Below are positions 43,233 to 52,497 of a stretch of 64,000 nucleotides of DNA, in pieces. The notes beneath the pieces were generated by a model that was not told where the DNA came from, did no database searches, and saw nothing but the letters and a program-made list of their open reading frames with translations. The stretch is from an uncultured Alphaproteobacteria bacterium (lineage in GTDB: Bacteria > Pseudomonadota > Alphaproteobacteria > RF32 > CAG-239), in the NCBI GenBank assembly GCA_904501925.1, contig CAJGCO010000004.1, positions 18,965 to 82,964 of the forward strand, read 5' to 3'. The position numbers and the translations under genes are program-made. Within the stretch, counting starts at the first letter, position 1, and every line of letters starts with the position of its first letter.

Positions 43233-46200
43233 ATGAATACTAAATTGTTATCTATTATAAAATTTGAGTTTATGAGATTTTTCTTATCTCCTATTGCTTA
43301 TGTTTATCTGTTTAGTTTTCTTTTGTTGAGTGGGGCTTTTGCTATATATTTTGGACATTTCTTTTATAATGGTTCTGCTGATTTATTTGCATTATTTGAT
43401 TATCAACCATGGGTTTACTTATTGTTTATCCCAGGGATTTGTATGAGATTGTGGGCTGATGAATTTAAAAGTAAAACTGCAACACAAATGCTAACACTTC
43501 CTGTATCATTGTCTGACTTTGTTTGGGGAAAGTTTTTTGCATCTTGGTTATTTTGTACGTTAGCTATTTTACTTACATTTCCATTTGTTATTACTGTTAA
43601 TATTTACGGGAATCCAGATAATTTAGTTATATTTATTGGATACTTGGGGTGTATTGCACTATCAGGTGTAATGATTGCTATTTCTCAAACAATGTCAGCT
43701 ATTACCAAAAACTCTATAATTGCTTTAGCTTTATCTGTTATTGTTAATTTGTTATTTTTATGGAGTAGCTTTGATTATGTTTTATTTTGGGCTAGAAGAT
43801 TATTTAGCGATGTGATTGTTGATACAATAATTTCTTTTAGTTTTTTGGGGCATTTTTTCTCTTTTAGTAGAGGGCTTGTTGAATTAAGAAGTTTGGTGTT
43901 TTTTACATCAATAATAATTTTGTTTAACTGGATAACAAAGATTATTCTTGAAATAAAAACAAAAGGTTTGTCTGAAACTTATTCAAAGACAAATATAAAA
44001 CATTATTTATTGTATATTATTTTAGTTTTTATTGGTTTTTTTAGTTTAAATATTATTTCTGATAATACATTAAGGCTTTTTAATTACGATTTTACATATA
44101 ATAAGGGATTATCTTTAACAAAAAACACCAAAGATGTTTTAAGAAACTTAAAAAGACCTGTTATTGCTAAACTTTATTATTCTCCGATATTAGAAGAAAG
44201 AAATCCTGAAATTAGAGATGTTTTTAATCAAATAAAAATAATGTTAAAACAGTATCGCTCTTATTCTAGAGGGAATTTTGATTTTCATATTTATAATCCT
44301 GTTTATTTGGATAAAAATGAAGATAAAGCGATTGAAGATGGGCTTCAACCAATACCATTGGTTGACATAAACCAAAATGCATTGTTTGGTATTACTTTTT
44401 CTGACAACCTTACAAATAAAAGCGTAATACCTTTCTTTTCGTTAGATAAGTTAGCTTTTCTTGAGCAAGATTTAACAACAGCCATTTATAAGTTATCTCA
44501 CAAAAAAAAGACTTTAGGTGTTTTATCTAGTTTACCTGTAATGGGAGAAAATGTAGAAACAGGATTTTCTTATAAACAATGGGAAATATTTAGACTTATT
44601 GAAGAATTATATGATGTGAAAGTTGTTAAAGATATTAAGGATATGCAACAAAAATTCGATGTGTTTATGTTAATACATCCTCAAAATTTAACATCTGAAT
44701 ATATTGAAGAAATAAAAAAACAACAAAAGGTTTTATTGTTCTTAGATGTGGCAGACGATGCTTCTTTATTATATTCCCCAATTGGTGGAAGTTTTTATTC
44801 TTCTAATTTATATTCACTAAAAGATTATTGGGGAATCGCTTTTTTAGATAAAGCAGTTGTTGCTGATTTTAACAACTCTATAATGGTTGATGAAACAAAA
44901 GAATATAGCAAGAATCCTACGTTTACTCAAGATTTACTTCAATTTAGAGTGACAAGAAATGAATTAAACCCTAGTCACAGAATTACTTATAAATTGGATA
45001 ATGTTTTATTTTCTACAGCCTCAATGGTTTCTTTGTTAAAAGGGGTTGATGTTTCTTATTTTCCACTAATTAAAACTAGTAACAAATCTGGTCTAGTTGA
45101 TGCTGATTTAGCAAAAAAGAAAAAGTCCCCTAGAGAGGTTTTGGAGAAATTTTCACCAAGTAATAATATTACTATTGTTGCAGCCGAATATTTAAGTAAT
45201 GATGCTAAAAAACCCTTTAATGTTATTGCTGTTGCTGACACTGATATTTTATATGATAATTTTTGGGCATATAAAAAATCATTTTTAGATAAATCATATA
45301 TTATACCTCTTTTTGATAATGCTAATTTTGTTTTGAATGCTCTTGATTACTTATCTGATAATGATGATTTGATTAGCTTGAGAGGTAAAAAATTAAACAA
45401 AAGACATTTATTTGTTATTGATGAGTTAAGAAGAAATGGTACTTATAAATATAAAATAAAAGAAAGTGATATTTTTAGAGCTATAGAGGGAGCTAAAGAA
45501 GCTCTTAAAGAAGTTTCTGTAAAAAGAGATTTTGAAAATCGCAACCAATTTACTCCTGACGAATTAGCTGTTATTGGTAATATTAGAAAGGAAATTAACA
45601 ATTTACGTCAACAATTAAGTGATATTAGAATTAATGCATATAATGACATCCAAAACATTGAAATAAAAGTTAAATTTTTTAATATCTACTTTATTGCGCT
45701 TTTAGTTGTTATTTTATTTTGTATTACACAGATAAAAAATGTTAAAACATCTTTTGGCAATTTAAGGTGTTGTAATGTTTGGAATAAAGATATCTTAAAA
45801 CTATTTTTAATTGTGCTTTTATTGTTTATTAGCGCTGTTGTGGTAGTTATTTTTGATAATAAAAATATTGTTTCTAATTATGAAGGAAAAATTATATTAA
45901 AAGATTTAAATAATAAACTTAACTCTATTGATAAAATAAAAATTCAAAAAGGAGATAATAGCTTATTATTTGTAAAAAAAGACAATAAGTGGATTATAGA
46001 AAACAATATTGACTTACCTGTTTATCAAGAACGAATCCGTAAATTTTTAATAACATTAAGTAATATGGTTTACTACGAGAAAAAATCAGATAGAATTGAT
46101 GATATGAAGTTTTTTGGACTATCATCAAACAAAGATAAAAACACTCCAACAACCAATATAGTTTTGTATGATAAAGATGGTAAAGAAATTGAATATATTG

Positions 46201-46682
46201 ATGTTGGATGGTATAATGTTGATTTAGGTAGAGGTACTAAAGCTGCTTATATTAGATTAAAAGATCAGTTTCAAGTTTGGTTAGCAGAAGTTGATTTTTA
46301 TGATTTATCTATAAACTATAAAGGATGGACATATAGTTCTTTATGGAATCTACGTTTTGGCAGATTTTTAAATTACAACAACATAACAGACGATAGCAAA
46401 GTAATGAATGTTGCAAAAAATCTTATAAATATTTATGTAATAAATGTTGTTGATAATATTGATGCAGAGAGTATTGGTCATTTATCTATATTAACTGAAA
46501 ACAATGACTTGATTAAGTTATCTTTTTATAAAGAAAATGATGATAAATATTTTGCAAAATATGATTTTACAAATACCCCTAAAAATGAACATTTAATGGA
46601 ATTTTATAAATCAATTAATGGAAAATTTTTAGAGATTAATAAAGACGATTTGGAGAGCATAATAAATGAATTATCAAAATGA
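43233..46682 (+). CDS. Fused ABC-2 permease / GldG-like auxiliary / DUF4340-like protein
   Basis: The 1149-residue product joins three parts usually encoded separately. Residues about 1-240 are an ABC-2 permease with six helices (FEFMRFFLSPIAYVYLFSFLLLSGAFA, GICMRLWADEFKSKTATQMLTLPVS). Residues about 255-850 are GldG-like: a helix, the segment LSLTKNTKDVLRNLKRPVIAKLYYS, a large extracytoplasmic domain and a closing helix (IYFIALLVVILFCI). Residues about 865-1149 are DUF4340-like: a helix (FLIVLLLFISAVVVVIFD), then DKIKIQKGDNSLLFVKKDNKWII and later beta repeats. Gld genes serve gliding in Bacteroidota, but relatives in other phyla are exporters of unknown substrate. Its end overlaps the CDF gene by 17 bases. 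Confidence 0.85.
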   Translation: MNTKLLSIIKFEFMRFFLSPIAYVYLFSFLLLSGAFAIYFGHFFYNGSADLFALFDYQPWVYLLFIPGICMRLWADEFKSKTATQMLTLPVSLSDFVWGKFFASWLFCTLAILLTFPFVITVNIYGNPDNLVIFIGYLGCIALSGVMIAISQTMSAITKNSIIALALSVIVNLLFLWSSFDYVLFWARRLFSDVIVDTIISFSFLGHFFSFSRGLVELRSLVFFTSIIILFNWITKIILEIKTKGLSETYSKTNIKHYLLYIILVFIGFFSLNIISDNTLRLFNYDFTYNKGLSLTKNTKDVLRNLKRPVIAKLYYSPILEERNPEIRDVFNQIKIMLKQYRSYSRGNFDFHIYNPVYLDKNEDKAIEDGLQPIPLVDINQNALFGITFSDNLTNKSVIPFFSLDKLAFLEQDLTTAIYKLSHKKKTLGVLSSLPVMGENVETGFSYKQWEIFRLIEELYDVKVVKDIKDMQQKFDVFMLIHPQNLTSEYIEEIKKQQKVLLFLDVADDASLLYSPIGGSFYSSNLYSLKDYWGIAFLDKAVVADFNNSIMVDETKEYSKNPTFTQDLLQFRVTRNELNPSHRITYKLDNVLFSTASMVSLLKGVDVSYFPLIKTSNKSGLVDADLAKKKKSPREVLEKFSPSNNITIVAAEYLSNDAKKPFNVIAVADTDILYDNFWAYKKSFLDKSYIIPLFDNANFVLNALDYLSDNDDLISLRGKKLNKRHLFVIDELRRNGTYKYKIKESDIFRAIEGAKEALKEVSVKRDFENRNQFTPDELAVIGNIRKEINNLRQQLSDIRINAYNDIQNIEIKVKFFNIYFIALLVVILFCITQIKNVKTSFGNLRCCNVWNKDILKLFLIVLLLFISAVVVVIFDNKNIVSNYEGKIILKDLNNKLNSIDKIKIQKGDNSLLFVKKDNKWIIENNIDLPVYQERIRKFLITLSNMVYYEKKSDRIDDMKFFGLSSNKDKNTPTTNIVLYDKDGKEIEYIDVGWYNVDLGRGTKAAYIRLKDQFQVWLAEVDFYDLSINYKGWTYSSLWNLRFGRFLNYNNITDDSKVMNVAKNLINIYVINVVDNIDAESIGHLSILTENNDLIKLSFYKENDDKYFAKYDFTNTPKNEHLMEFYKSINGKFLEINKDDLESIINELSK

Positions 46683-47580
46683 TAAACTAAAAAACGTATC
46701 TGTTTTTGCTAGTATTTCTTTAGCTATTTTCTTGATTTTATTAAAAACTATAGCGTTTTTAAGAACTGACTCTCTTGCTATTTTTTCGTCACTTATAGAT
46801 AGTATTACAGATTTATTTGCTTCTGCAATATCTGGTATTGCTGTTTATTTTTCAATGAAGCCTGCAACAATTAATCATAGATATGGTTTTGGAAAAACAG
46901 AAGCTTTAAGCGCTTTATTTCAAGCCTTATTTGTTGGCGTTTCTGGTTTATTTGTATTGGTTGATGGTATTAATAGATTGATTTATCCTATTGAAATAAA
47001 AGATACTGAACTTGGTTTATACATAATGATAACTAGCGTTATTTTAACAGCATTGTTAGTTTTATTTCAATCATATGTAGCAAAAAAAACAAACTCTTTA
47101 GCAATAAAAGCAGATATGGCTCATTATGTTGTTGATTTTTTAACAAATGGAGCTGTTATTATTTCTCTTGTCTTAGTAAAGGTGTTTGGGTTTGTTTATT
47201 TTGATATTATAGCGGCTATTTTTATCTCAATATATCTTATTTATAATGCTTATGATTTGGCTAAAGAATCTGTAGATATGATTACAGATAAAGAGTTAGG
47301 CAATGATGTACGCTGTAATATTGTAAATATTATAGAAAAATGTAATAATGTACATGGTGTGCATGATTTAAGAACAAGAAGTCTCGGTGATATATATTTT
47401 ATCGAAATGCATATAGAAATTGATGGAAATTTCACACTAAATAAGGCACATGAAATAACAGAAGATGTTGAGAGAAAGATAAAAAAGTTATATGCAAATA
47501 GTCAGATTATAATCCATCAGGACCCTCTTGGTGTTGATGAAGAGAGGCTTGATAATGCATTAAACAAAACAAAGAACTAA
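46666..47580 (+). CDS. Cation diffusion facilitator (FieF/ZitB-type metal exporter)
   Basis: The 304-residue transporter has six membrane helices and the metal-site residues of the family: SLIDSITDLFASA (DxxxD) in helix 2 and ADMAHYVVDFLTNG (HxxxD) in helix 5. HRYGFGKTEALSALFQ follows helix 2, as in FieF. The C-terminal cytoplasmic domain (HGVHDLRTRSLGDIYFIEMHIEID) has the family histidines. It should export zinc or ferrous iron against protons. TTGGAGAG lies before the ATG within the upstream gene. It converges on rlmN with a 4-base overlap. Confidence 0.92.
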   Translation: MNYQNDKLKNVSVFASISLAIFLILLKTIAFLRTDSLAIFSSLIDSITDLFASAISGIAVYFSMKPATINHRYGFGKTEALSALFQALFVGVSGLFVLVDGINRLIYPIEIKDTELGLYIMITSVILTALLVLFQSYVAKKTNSLAIKADMAHYVVDFLTNGAVIISLVLVKVFGFVYFDIIAAIFISIYLIYNAYDLAKESVDMITDKELGNDVRCNIVNIIEKCNNVHGVHDLRTRSLGDIYFIEMHIEIDGNFTLNKAHEITEDVERKIKKLYANSQIIIHQDPLGVDEERLDNALNKTKN

Positions 47581-48644
47581 TTTTTTGTTTTTTTAGATTT
47601 TAATTGCCCACATGCTGCTAAAATGTCTTGCCCCCTAGCAACTCTAACTGGTGATGCAAAACCTGCTTGATCAAGTGTTTTAGAGAAAGCTTCTATTGTT
47701 TTTTTATCACTAGGAGCAAATCCACATCCTGGCCAAGGGTTGAATGGGATAAGATTAAATGTTGCTCTTAGTTTATATTTTTTCATCAATGAAATTAATT
47801 CTTTTGCGCATTCTTGACTATCATTTATTCCTTTTAACATTAGATATTCAAATGTTATATATCTACTATGTTCTCCATTTTGATATTCAGCACAAGCTTT
47901 CATAACCTCTTCTATTTTATATCTGTTGTTAATTGGCATAATTTGAGAGCGAATATCGTTATTTGGGGCATGTAAAGAAACAGCTAAACGAACACCTGTT
48001 TTTTGAAGAGCTTCTACAATTTTTGGAGCAATACCAGATGTTGACATTGTTATTCTTCTACGTGAGATAGATATACCATCACAATCTGTTAATATATTAA
48101 GAGCTTTAATAACATTATCCATATTATGTAAAGGCTCTCCCATTCCCATAACAACAATGTTTGATAAATATCTTGTTTCATCTGTTGGGCTTGGCCATTC
48201 TTTGTATACATCTCTTGCAACCATAAACTGACCAACAATCTCACCAACAGTAAGATTTCTTGTTAATTTTTGACTACCTGTATGGCAAAATCTACAACCA
48301 ACAGCGCAACCAACTTGGGTAGATATGCAAACAGCCCCCCTATCCTTTTCTGGGATATAAACCATTTCAACACGTTGACCATCATTAAACTCTAATAACC
48401 ATTTATGAGTTTTATCTATGGATATTTGTTCATCTACAATTTTTGGGCGTGTTATAGTATAATGTTGAGACAATTTTTCTCTTAAAGAAAGAGATAAATT
48501 ACTCATTTCCATAAAATCAGTTACACCACGAAAATATATCCACTGCCATAGTTGTTTTGCACGAAAAGATTTTTCTCCAATACTTTCAAGTTCATTTTGG
48601 AGTTCTTCTTTTGTTAATTCTGTTAGTTCTTTTTTTATAGTCAT
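47577..48644 (-). CDS. rlmN: Dual-specificity 23S rRNA/tRNA adenine C2-methyltransferase RlmN
   Basis: The 355-residue radical-SAM enzyme methylates A2503 of 23S rRNA and A37 of some tRNAs. It has the cluster motif CAVGCRFCHTG, the GMGEPLHN stretch, STSGIAP, LAVSLHAPN and the C-terminal catalytic Cys region ARGQDILAACGQL. Length matches the family. The ATG has no strong ribosome site; it starts one base after the ialB-type gene, so coupling is likely. Confidence 0.97.
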   Translation of the reverse strand: MTIKKELTELTKEELQNELESIGEKSFRAKQLWQWIYFRGVTDFMEMSNLSLSLREKLSQHYTITRPKIVDEQISIDKTHKWLLEFNDGQRVEMVYIPEKDRGAVCISTQVGCAVGCRFCHTGSQKLTRNLTVGEIVGQFMVARDVYKEWPSPTDETRYLSNIVVMGMGEPLHNMDNVIKALNILTDCDGISISRRRITMSTSGIAPKIVEALQKTGVRLAVSLHAPNNDIRSQIMPINNRYKIEEVMKACAEYQNGEHSRYITFEYLMLKGINDSQECAKELISLMKKYKLRATFNLIPFNPWPGCGFAPSDKKTIEAFSKTLDQAGFASPVRVARGQDILAACGQLKSKKTKN

Positions 48645-48645
48645 T

Positions 48646-49149
48646 TTATTTACATTTTGCGCTAATTACTTGATATGCTTTAGAGAATCCAGATAAAGAA
48701 TATGTATCTTTTGTTTTTGTTCCTTTTATAGAAACACCGTCAACAATCATCCTTTGTCCTTTTTTCATTGCTTCTACAATTTGTTTATCAGTTGCTGCAT
48801 CAGGAGCCCAAGCATTTGTTCCATTTGTAAATAAATTATTGAATAATTTAGCTCCAATTTTAACACTAACTTTTGATCCAGATTTATAATTATATCCAGC
48901 AACAAAATTTATTACATTATAACTTTTTTCAGCTGGTCTATGAGTTACTATAGCATAAATATCGCCTCTTTTTTGGTATTTTCCCTCATCTTTTTTAGGA
49001 GTTGAAGCCATGTAACAAACAATATTTTTACCTTCTTTATAAGAATAAGCTGTCCAATCTCCATATTGTCCTAATTCTGTTGGAGCTGTTGAAGCCATAG
49101 CTGGAAAAGATATTATTATAGCTAAAAATAAAATTACATACTTTTTCAT
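48646..49149 (-). CDS. Invasion-associated locus B (IalB) family periplasmic protein
   Basis: The 167-residue product has a signal peptide (YVILFLAIIISFPAMAS) and a domain with LGQYGDWTAYSYKEGKNIVCYMASTPKK, GDIYAIVTHRPAEKS, WAPDAATDKQIVEAMKKG and DTYSLSGFSKAY, all typical of IalB-like proteins of alphaproteobacteria. The cysteine in VCYM and the one at the C-terminus could form a disulfide. In Bartonella IalB is linked to erythrocyte invasion; most relatives have no known role, so the name should not imply virulence. It is the first gene of a unit with rlmN. Confidence 0.88.
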   Translation of the reverse strand: MKKYVILFLAIIISFPAMASTAPTELGQYGDWTAYSYKEGKNIVCYMASTPKKDEGKYQKRGDIYAIVTHRPAEKSYNVINFVAGYNYKSGSKVSVKIGAKLFNNLFTNGTNAWAPDAATDKQIVEAMKKGQRMIVDGVSIKGTKTKDTYSLSGFSKAYQVISAKCK

Positions 49150-49248
49150 GATATTTTACCTTAAAATGTTAGATTTGTTATAATATAATTAATACATTTA
49201 TAATAATCTATTAATAACACGAATTTTTAAGAAAAAAAGAGGTTATTT

Positions 49249-50442
49249 ATGTTTCACCCAGAATACATTGATCCTAAAAAACTTATAACTAATGAGGATA
49301 TTTTAAAATTATTTAATTTGGTTGAAAAACACGGTGGGGTTTTGCGTTTTGTTGGTGGAGCAGTTAGAGACGCTATATCAGGTTTTCCTCGTGCTAATAT
49401 TGACTTAGTTACTGATTTATCTCCGTCAGAATTTTCAGATATGTGTGATGATGAAGGATTAAGGTGTGTACCTTTAGGAATTCAGTTTTATACGCTAGGT
49501 GTTGTTATAAACAAAAGTTTTTTTAAGGTTACATCATTAAATTCAGAAGAAGAAACTTATAAAGACGAATGGAAAAATGATGCATCTTTACGTGATTTAA
49601 CAATAAATGCCGTATATGCTGACGATAAAGGTAATGTATTTGATTATTACAATGGAATAAAAGACCTTGAAAATGGTGTGATAAAATTTATTGGTAAACC
49701 AGAAGATAATATTAATAGTGATTATATAAGAATTATGCGCTTCTTTAGATTTTGCGCTATGTTTGGCAAAAAAATTGATAGAAAATCATTAAAAGCCTGT
49801 ATAAAAAATAAACATCTATTAAAAAAAGTATCTGCAGACAAGATAAAAGAAGAGTTATTTAAAATAATGACGGCGCCATATGCTGTCAGAGCTTTAGAAT
49901 TACTTTTTGATAATGCTATTTTAGATTTTTTAATAGCTCCACCTAAAGATCTTAATGCGATGAACAAATTAGATAATCTTGTAAAAAAACTTGGAATAGA
50001 AAAAAGCATTATTAGGCGAATTTTTGTTATATTCCAACCAGATATAAAAAGAGCAAACAGGTTGGCAGATATTTTTAGATTAAATAAAGAAGAAAAAGAT
50101 TATTTAACAGCATTAATCTCGTCAAAATTAACAATAACAAACTTTAAAGACAGTGTATCAATCAACAAATCATTATACCGATATGGGAAAGAATTATGTA
50201 GAGACAAATGGCTATGTTTAAACTTAGATAACCCTGACCTATATAACATTAGAAGCACTTTAAATACAGTGGATTCAACAGTAATCCCAACATTCCCTGT
50301 AACTGGAAAAGATTTAATCAAAACTGGAGCTGACACAAAGTTTTTAGGAATGTATCTAGATGTGTTAAAAAAAGAATGGTTTGAAAAAGGATGTTGTCTA
50401 TCAAAAGATGATTTATTGAAAATTTATAAAGAACAATTTTAA
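49249..50442 (+). CDS. cca: CCA-adding tRNA nucleotidyltransferase
   Basis: The 397-residue protein is a class II CCA-adding enzyme or close poly(A)-polymerase relative: VLRFVGGAVRDAISG near residue 30, the carboxylate motif region, SLRDLTINAVYAD, DYYNGIKDLENGVIKFIG and DYIRIMRFFRFCAMFG with the arginine-rich helix. The metal-binding DxD motif reads NID (codons AAT ATT GAC near 49396), so the first Asp is Asn; if correct this would impair catalysis. Composition changes within the gene near 50.1 kb from G-rich to C-rich. It is followed by a GTG-start membrane gene after 9 bases. Confidence 0.9.
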   Translation: MFHPEYIDPKKLITNEDILKLFNLVEKHGGVLRFVGGAVRDAISGFPRANIDLVTDLSPSEFSDMCDDEGLRCVPLGIQFYTLGVVINKSFFKVTSLNSEEETYKDEWKNDASLRDLTINAVYADDKGNVFDYYNGIKDLENGVIKFIGKPEDNINSDYIRIMRFFRFCAMFGKKIDRKSLKACIKNKHLLKKVSADKIKEELFKIMTAPYAVRALELLFDNAILDFLIAPPKDLNAMNKLDNLVKKLGIEKSIIRRIFVIFQPDIKRANRLADIFRLNKEEKDYLTALISSKLTITNFKDSVSINKSLYRYGKELCRDKWLCLNLDNPDLYNIRSTLNTVDSTVIPTFPVTGKDLIKTGADTKFLGMYLDVLKKEWFEKGCCLSKDDLLKIYKEQF

Positions 50443-50451
50443 GGATTTAAT

Positions 50452-51444
50452 GTGACTAAATTTAGCTTAAAACCAATTTTTAATATAAAAACTTTATTAT
50501 TTATTTTCGTTTGTTTTGTTTTCTTAAAACAACCAAATTTGTTTGAAAATAATCCAACAGAATTATTTTATTGCTTTTCTAAATTTGCAGTAAAAAATTT
50601 TTGTTCATTTCTGGTGTTATATTTAATATTAAAAAAAGATTCTATTTCATTAAAGATATCAATGTTTCTTATTATAGCGCTATCATTTTATATTTACTAT
50701 AATCATGATACAACAAGCAATATTGCTACTATCCTGTTTTATTTATCTACAAACTATGATAATAAAATAAAAAAATTTATTTTATTAAGCATATCTTTTA
50801 TAATTTTATCACATACTTTAATATCACCTGTTTTTTATAAATATAAATATGCTATACCTGAGATAAAAAATATAGACACATCACTATCTCCAAAAATCAA
50901 ACTAATAGATAATCCAAACAAAGAAACATTTAAGGTTAAAAACTATGAAATAGAGTTACAAAAAATTGCTTCAATCGAACTAAATGCTAAAGCAGTTTTT
51001 ATTGAACACTACAATAAACTTTTCTCATACGATTACTATGAACATCCACTATATGACACTATAGCCCCGCTAGATTTAAGTGTTTTTATAGGAGAAATGG
51101 CTAACAATTGGAAAAGTTATAAAATAGAACACGAACAAAGGTTATTATTGGTAAAACCACTTAATGGAGAAAATTTAACTGATAATGAATGGAATAATAT
51201 ACACATCATTCCATCTAACACAAATATTCACAAAGGTTTTCACACAGTAAAAAAAGGAGATGATATATACTTAAAAGGATATCTTATAGATTGGAATGGT
51301 CTTGGAGAATTTAATTATTTTAAGATTAAAACCGCTAGATATTTTGGAGAAGCTTCATCACAACAAGCTGGTGGTAGATTCACTTACTTATGTACACAGT
51401 TTTTAGTTGAAGAATTAAATGTAAATGGGCACACATTTAAATAA
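50452..51444 (+). CDS. Unrecognised membrane protein with C-terminal periplasmic-type domain
   Basis: The 330-residue product starts at GTG, with AAGGA just upstream. It has four or five hydrophobic helices in its first 130 residues (TLLFIFVCFVFL, FCSFLVLYLIL, ISMFLIIALSFYIYY, FILLSISFIILSHTLI) and a soluble domain after residue 160. That domain (IAPLDLSVFIGEM, HIIPSNTNIHKGFHTVKKGDDIYLKGYLIDW) recalls a widespread unnamed proteobacterial domain with the order DLxxxxGxM, SNxHxxxxxxxVxxGDxxxLxGYL, but the usual C-terminal cysteine-bearing motif is replaced. The coding strand is markedly C- and A-rich. Function unknown. Confidence 0.75.
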   Translation: MTKFSLKPIFNIKTLLFIFVCFVFLKQPNLFENNPTELFYCFSKFAVKNFCSFLVLYLILKKDSISLKISMFLIIALSFYIYYNHDTTSNIATILFYLSTNYDNKIKKFILLSISFIILSHTLISPVFYKYKYAIPEIKNIDTSLSPKIKLIDNPNKETFKVKNYEIELQKIASIELNAKAVFIEHYNKLFSYDYYEHPLYDTIAPLDLSVFIGEMANNWKSYKIEHEQRLLLVKPLNGENLTDNEWNNIHIIPSNTNIHKGFHTVKKGDDIYLKGYLIDWNGLGEFNYFKIKTARYFGEASSQQAGGRFTYLCTQFLVEELNVNGHTFK

Positions 51445-51556
51445 TTAATAAAATCAAATACTTAACAAATATGTTATATTTTTACCATATAGCATGTTAT
51501 TTTTATTTTTATAACCAAACACACATAAGAACACACAAATACTGTTGTACAACAAA

Positions 51557-51580
51557 AAAATCCCTCTTAAAAGGGATTTT
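51557..51580 (-). terminator. Intrinsic terminator after parB
   Basis: AAAATCCCT (51557-51565) pairs with AGGGATTTT (51572-51580) around a 6-base loop. The A-run on the plus strand left of the stem is a T-run on the minus strand, so parB transcripts should stop here. It may also serve the convergent membrane protein gene. Confidence 0.8.
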
Positions 51581-51607
51581 ACATAAATAAACAAAAAATC
51601 AAGCTCC

Positions 51608-52495
51608 CTACCCTGCTTTTTTATCTAACAATTCAAGGATAGCGTTTAGCTCAGCTGGATTTTTATATTCAATAGTTAATTTTCCTTTATTATTTTCACC
51701 AATATTAATTCTAACCTTCATACCAATAGTTTTGGTTAAACCTTTTTCTATTTCTTTAATATTTGGATCTTTTTTTATTGCTTTATTTATTTTATTTAAT
51801 GTTCCGTTTTTTATATTATTAACAAGTTCTTCCGTTTGGCGAACTGTTAAACCTTTTTCCATAATTTTCTTTGCAACATCTTCTGCGTTTTCTAAACCAA
51901 CTAAAACTTTAGCGTGACCAGATGTTAATTCCCCATTTTTTATATTTTCTTGGATTGATACAGGTAAAGTTAATAATCGTAATGTATTGGTTATATAACT
52001 ACGAGATTTACCTATTACTTGAGATAAAGCATCATGTGTATGAGAAAATTCTCTAATTAAACGATTATATCCATAAGCTTCTTCTATTATATTTAGATCT
52101 TCACGCAATAAATTTTCAATTAAAGCAACCTCTAAAACCTCTTTATTACTCATTTCTTTTTCAATAACAGGAACTTCTCTTAATCCTGCTAACTTAGATG
52201 CACGCCAACGTCTTTCACCTGCGATTATTTCATATTTATCGTTATTTTTTCTAACCAATAAGGGTTGAAGCACACCCTTTTCTTTTATTGATAAAACTAA
52301 TGCATCTAATGCTTCTTGATTAAACTCTTTACGAGGTTGATATTTACTTGGATACAAATTATCTATAAAAACTAATTTAACCCCATTATCATTATTATCT
52401 CCAGTATTTATATTATCCAAATTAAATGTTAAATCATCATCACCTAACAATGCTTCTAAACCACGACCTAAACCATGTTTTTTATTTAATGACAT
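51608..52495 (-). CDS. parB: Chromosome-partitioning protein ParB
   Basis: The 295-residue protein has the typical start HGLGRGLEALLGDD, the N-terminal CTP-binding domain with YQPRKEF and the arginine-rich GERRWRASKL, the helix-turn-helix that reads parS (SQVIGKSRSYITNTLRLLTLP), and a C-terminal dimer domain (NIGENNKGKLTIEYKNPAELNAIL). It loads at parS and spreads as a sliding clamp. Three candidate parS sites lie 1.3 to 3.8 kb upstream. AAAGGAGAT inside the end of parA sets its start. Confidence 0.97.
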   Translation of the reverse strand: MSLNKKHGLGRGLEALLGDDDLTFNLDNINTGDNNDNGVKLVFIDNLYPSKYQPRKEFNQEALDALVLSIKEKGVLQPLLVRKNNDKYEIIAGERRWRASKLAGLREVPVIEKEMSNKEVLEVALIENLLREDLNIIEEAYGYNRLIREFSHTHDALSQVIGKSRSYITNTLRLLTLPVSIQENIKNGELTSGHAKVLVGLENAEDVAKKIMEKGLTVRQTEELVNNIKNGTLNKINKAIKKDPNIKEIEKGLTKTIGMKVRINIGENNKGKLTIEYKNPAELNAILELLDKKAG

Positions 52496-52497
52496 AT

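Noticed and set aside
46082..46682. Separate gene for the DUF4340-like part of the fusion
   Set aside because: The frame is continuous from 43233 and no ribosome site with a good start was noticed between the parts, so one polypeptide is the simpler reading.
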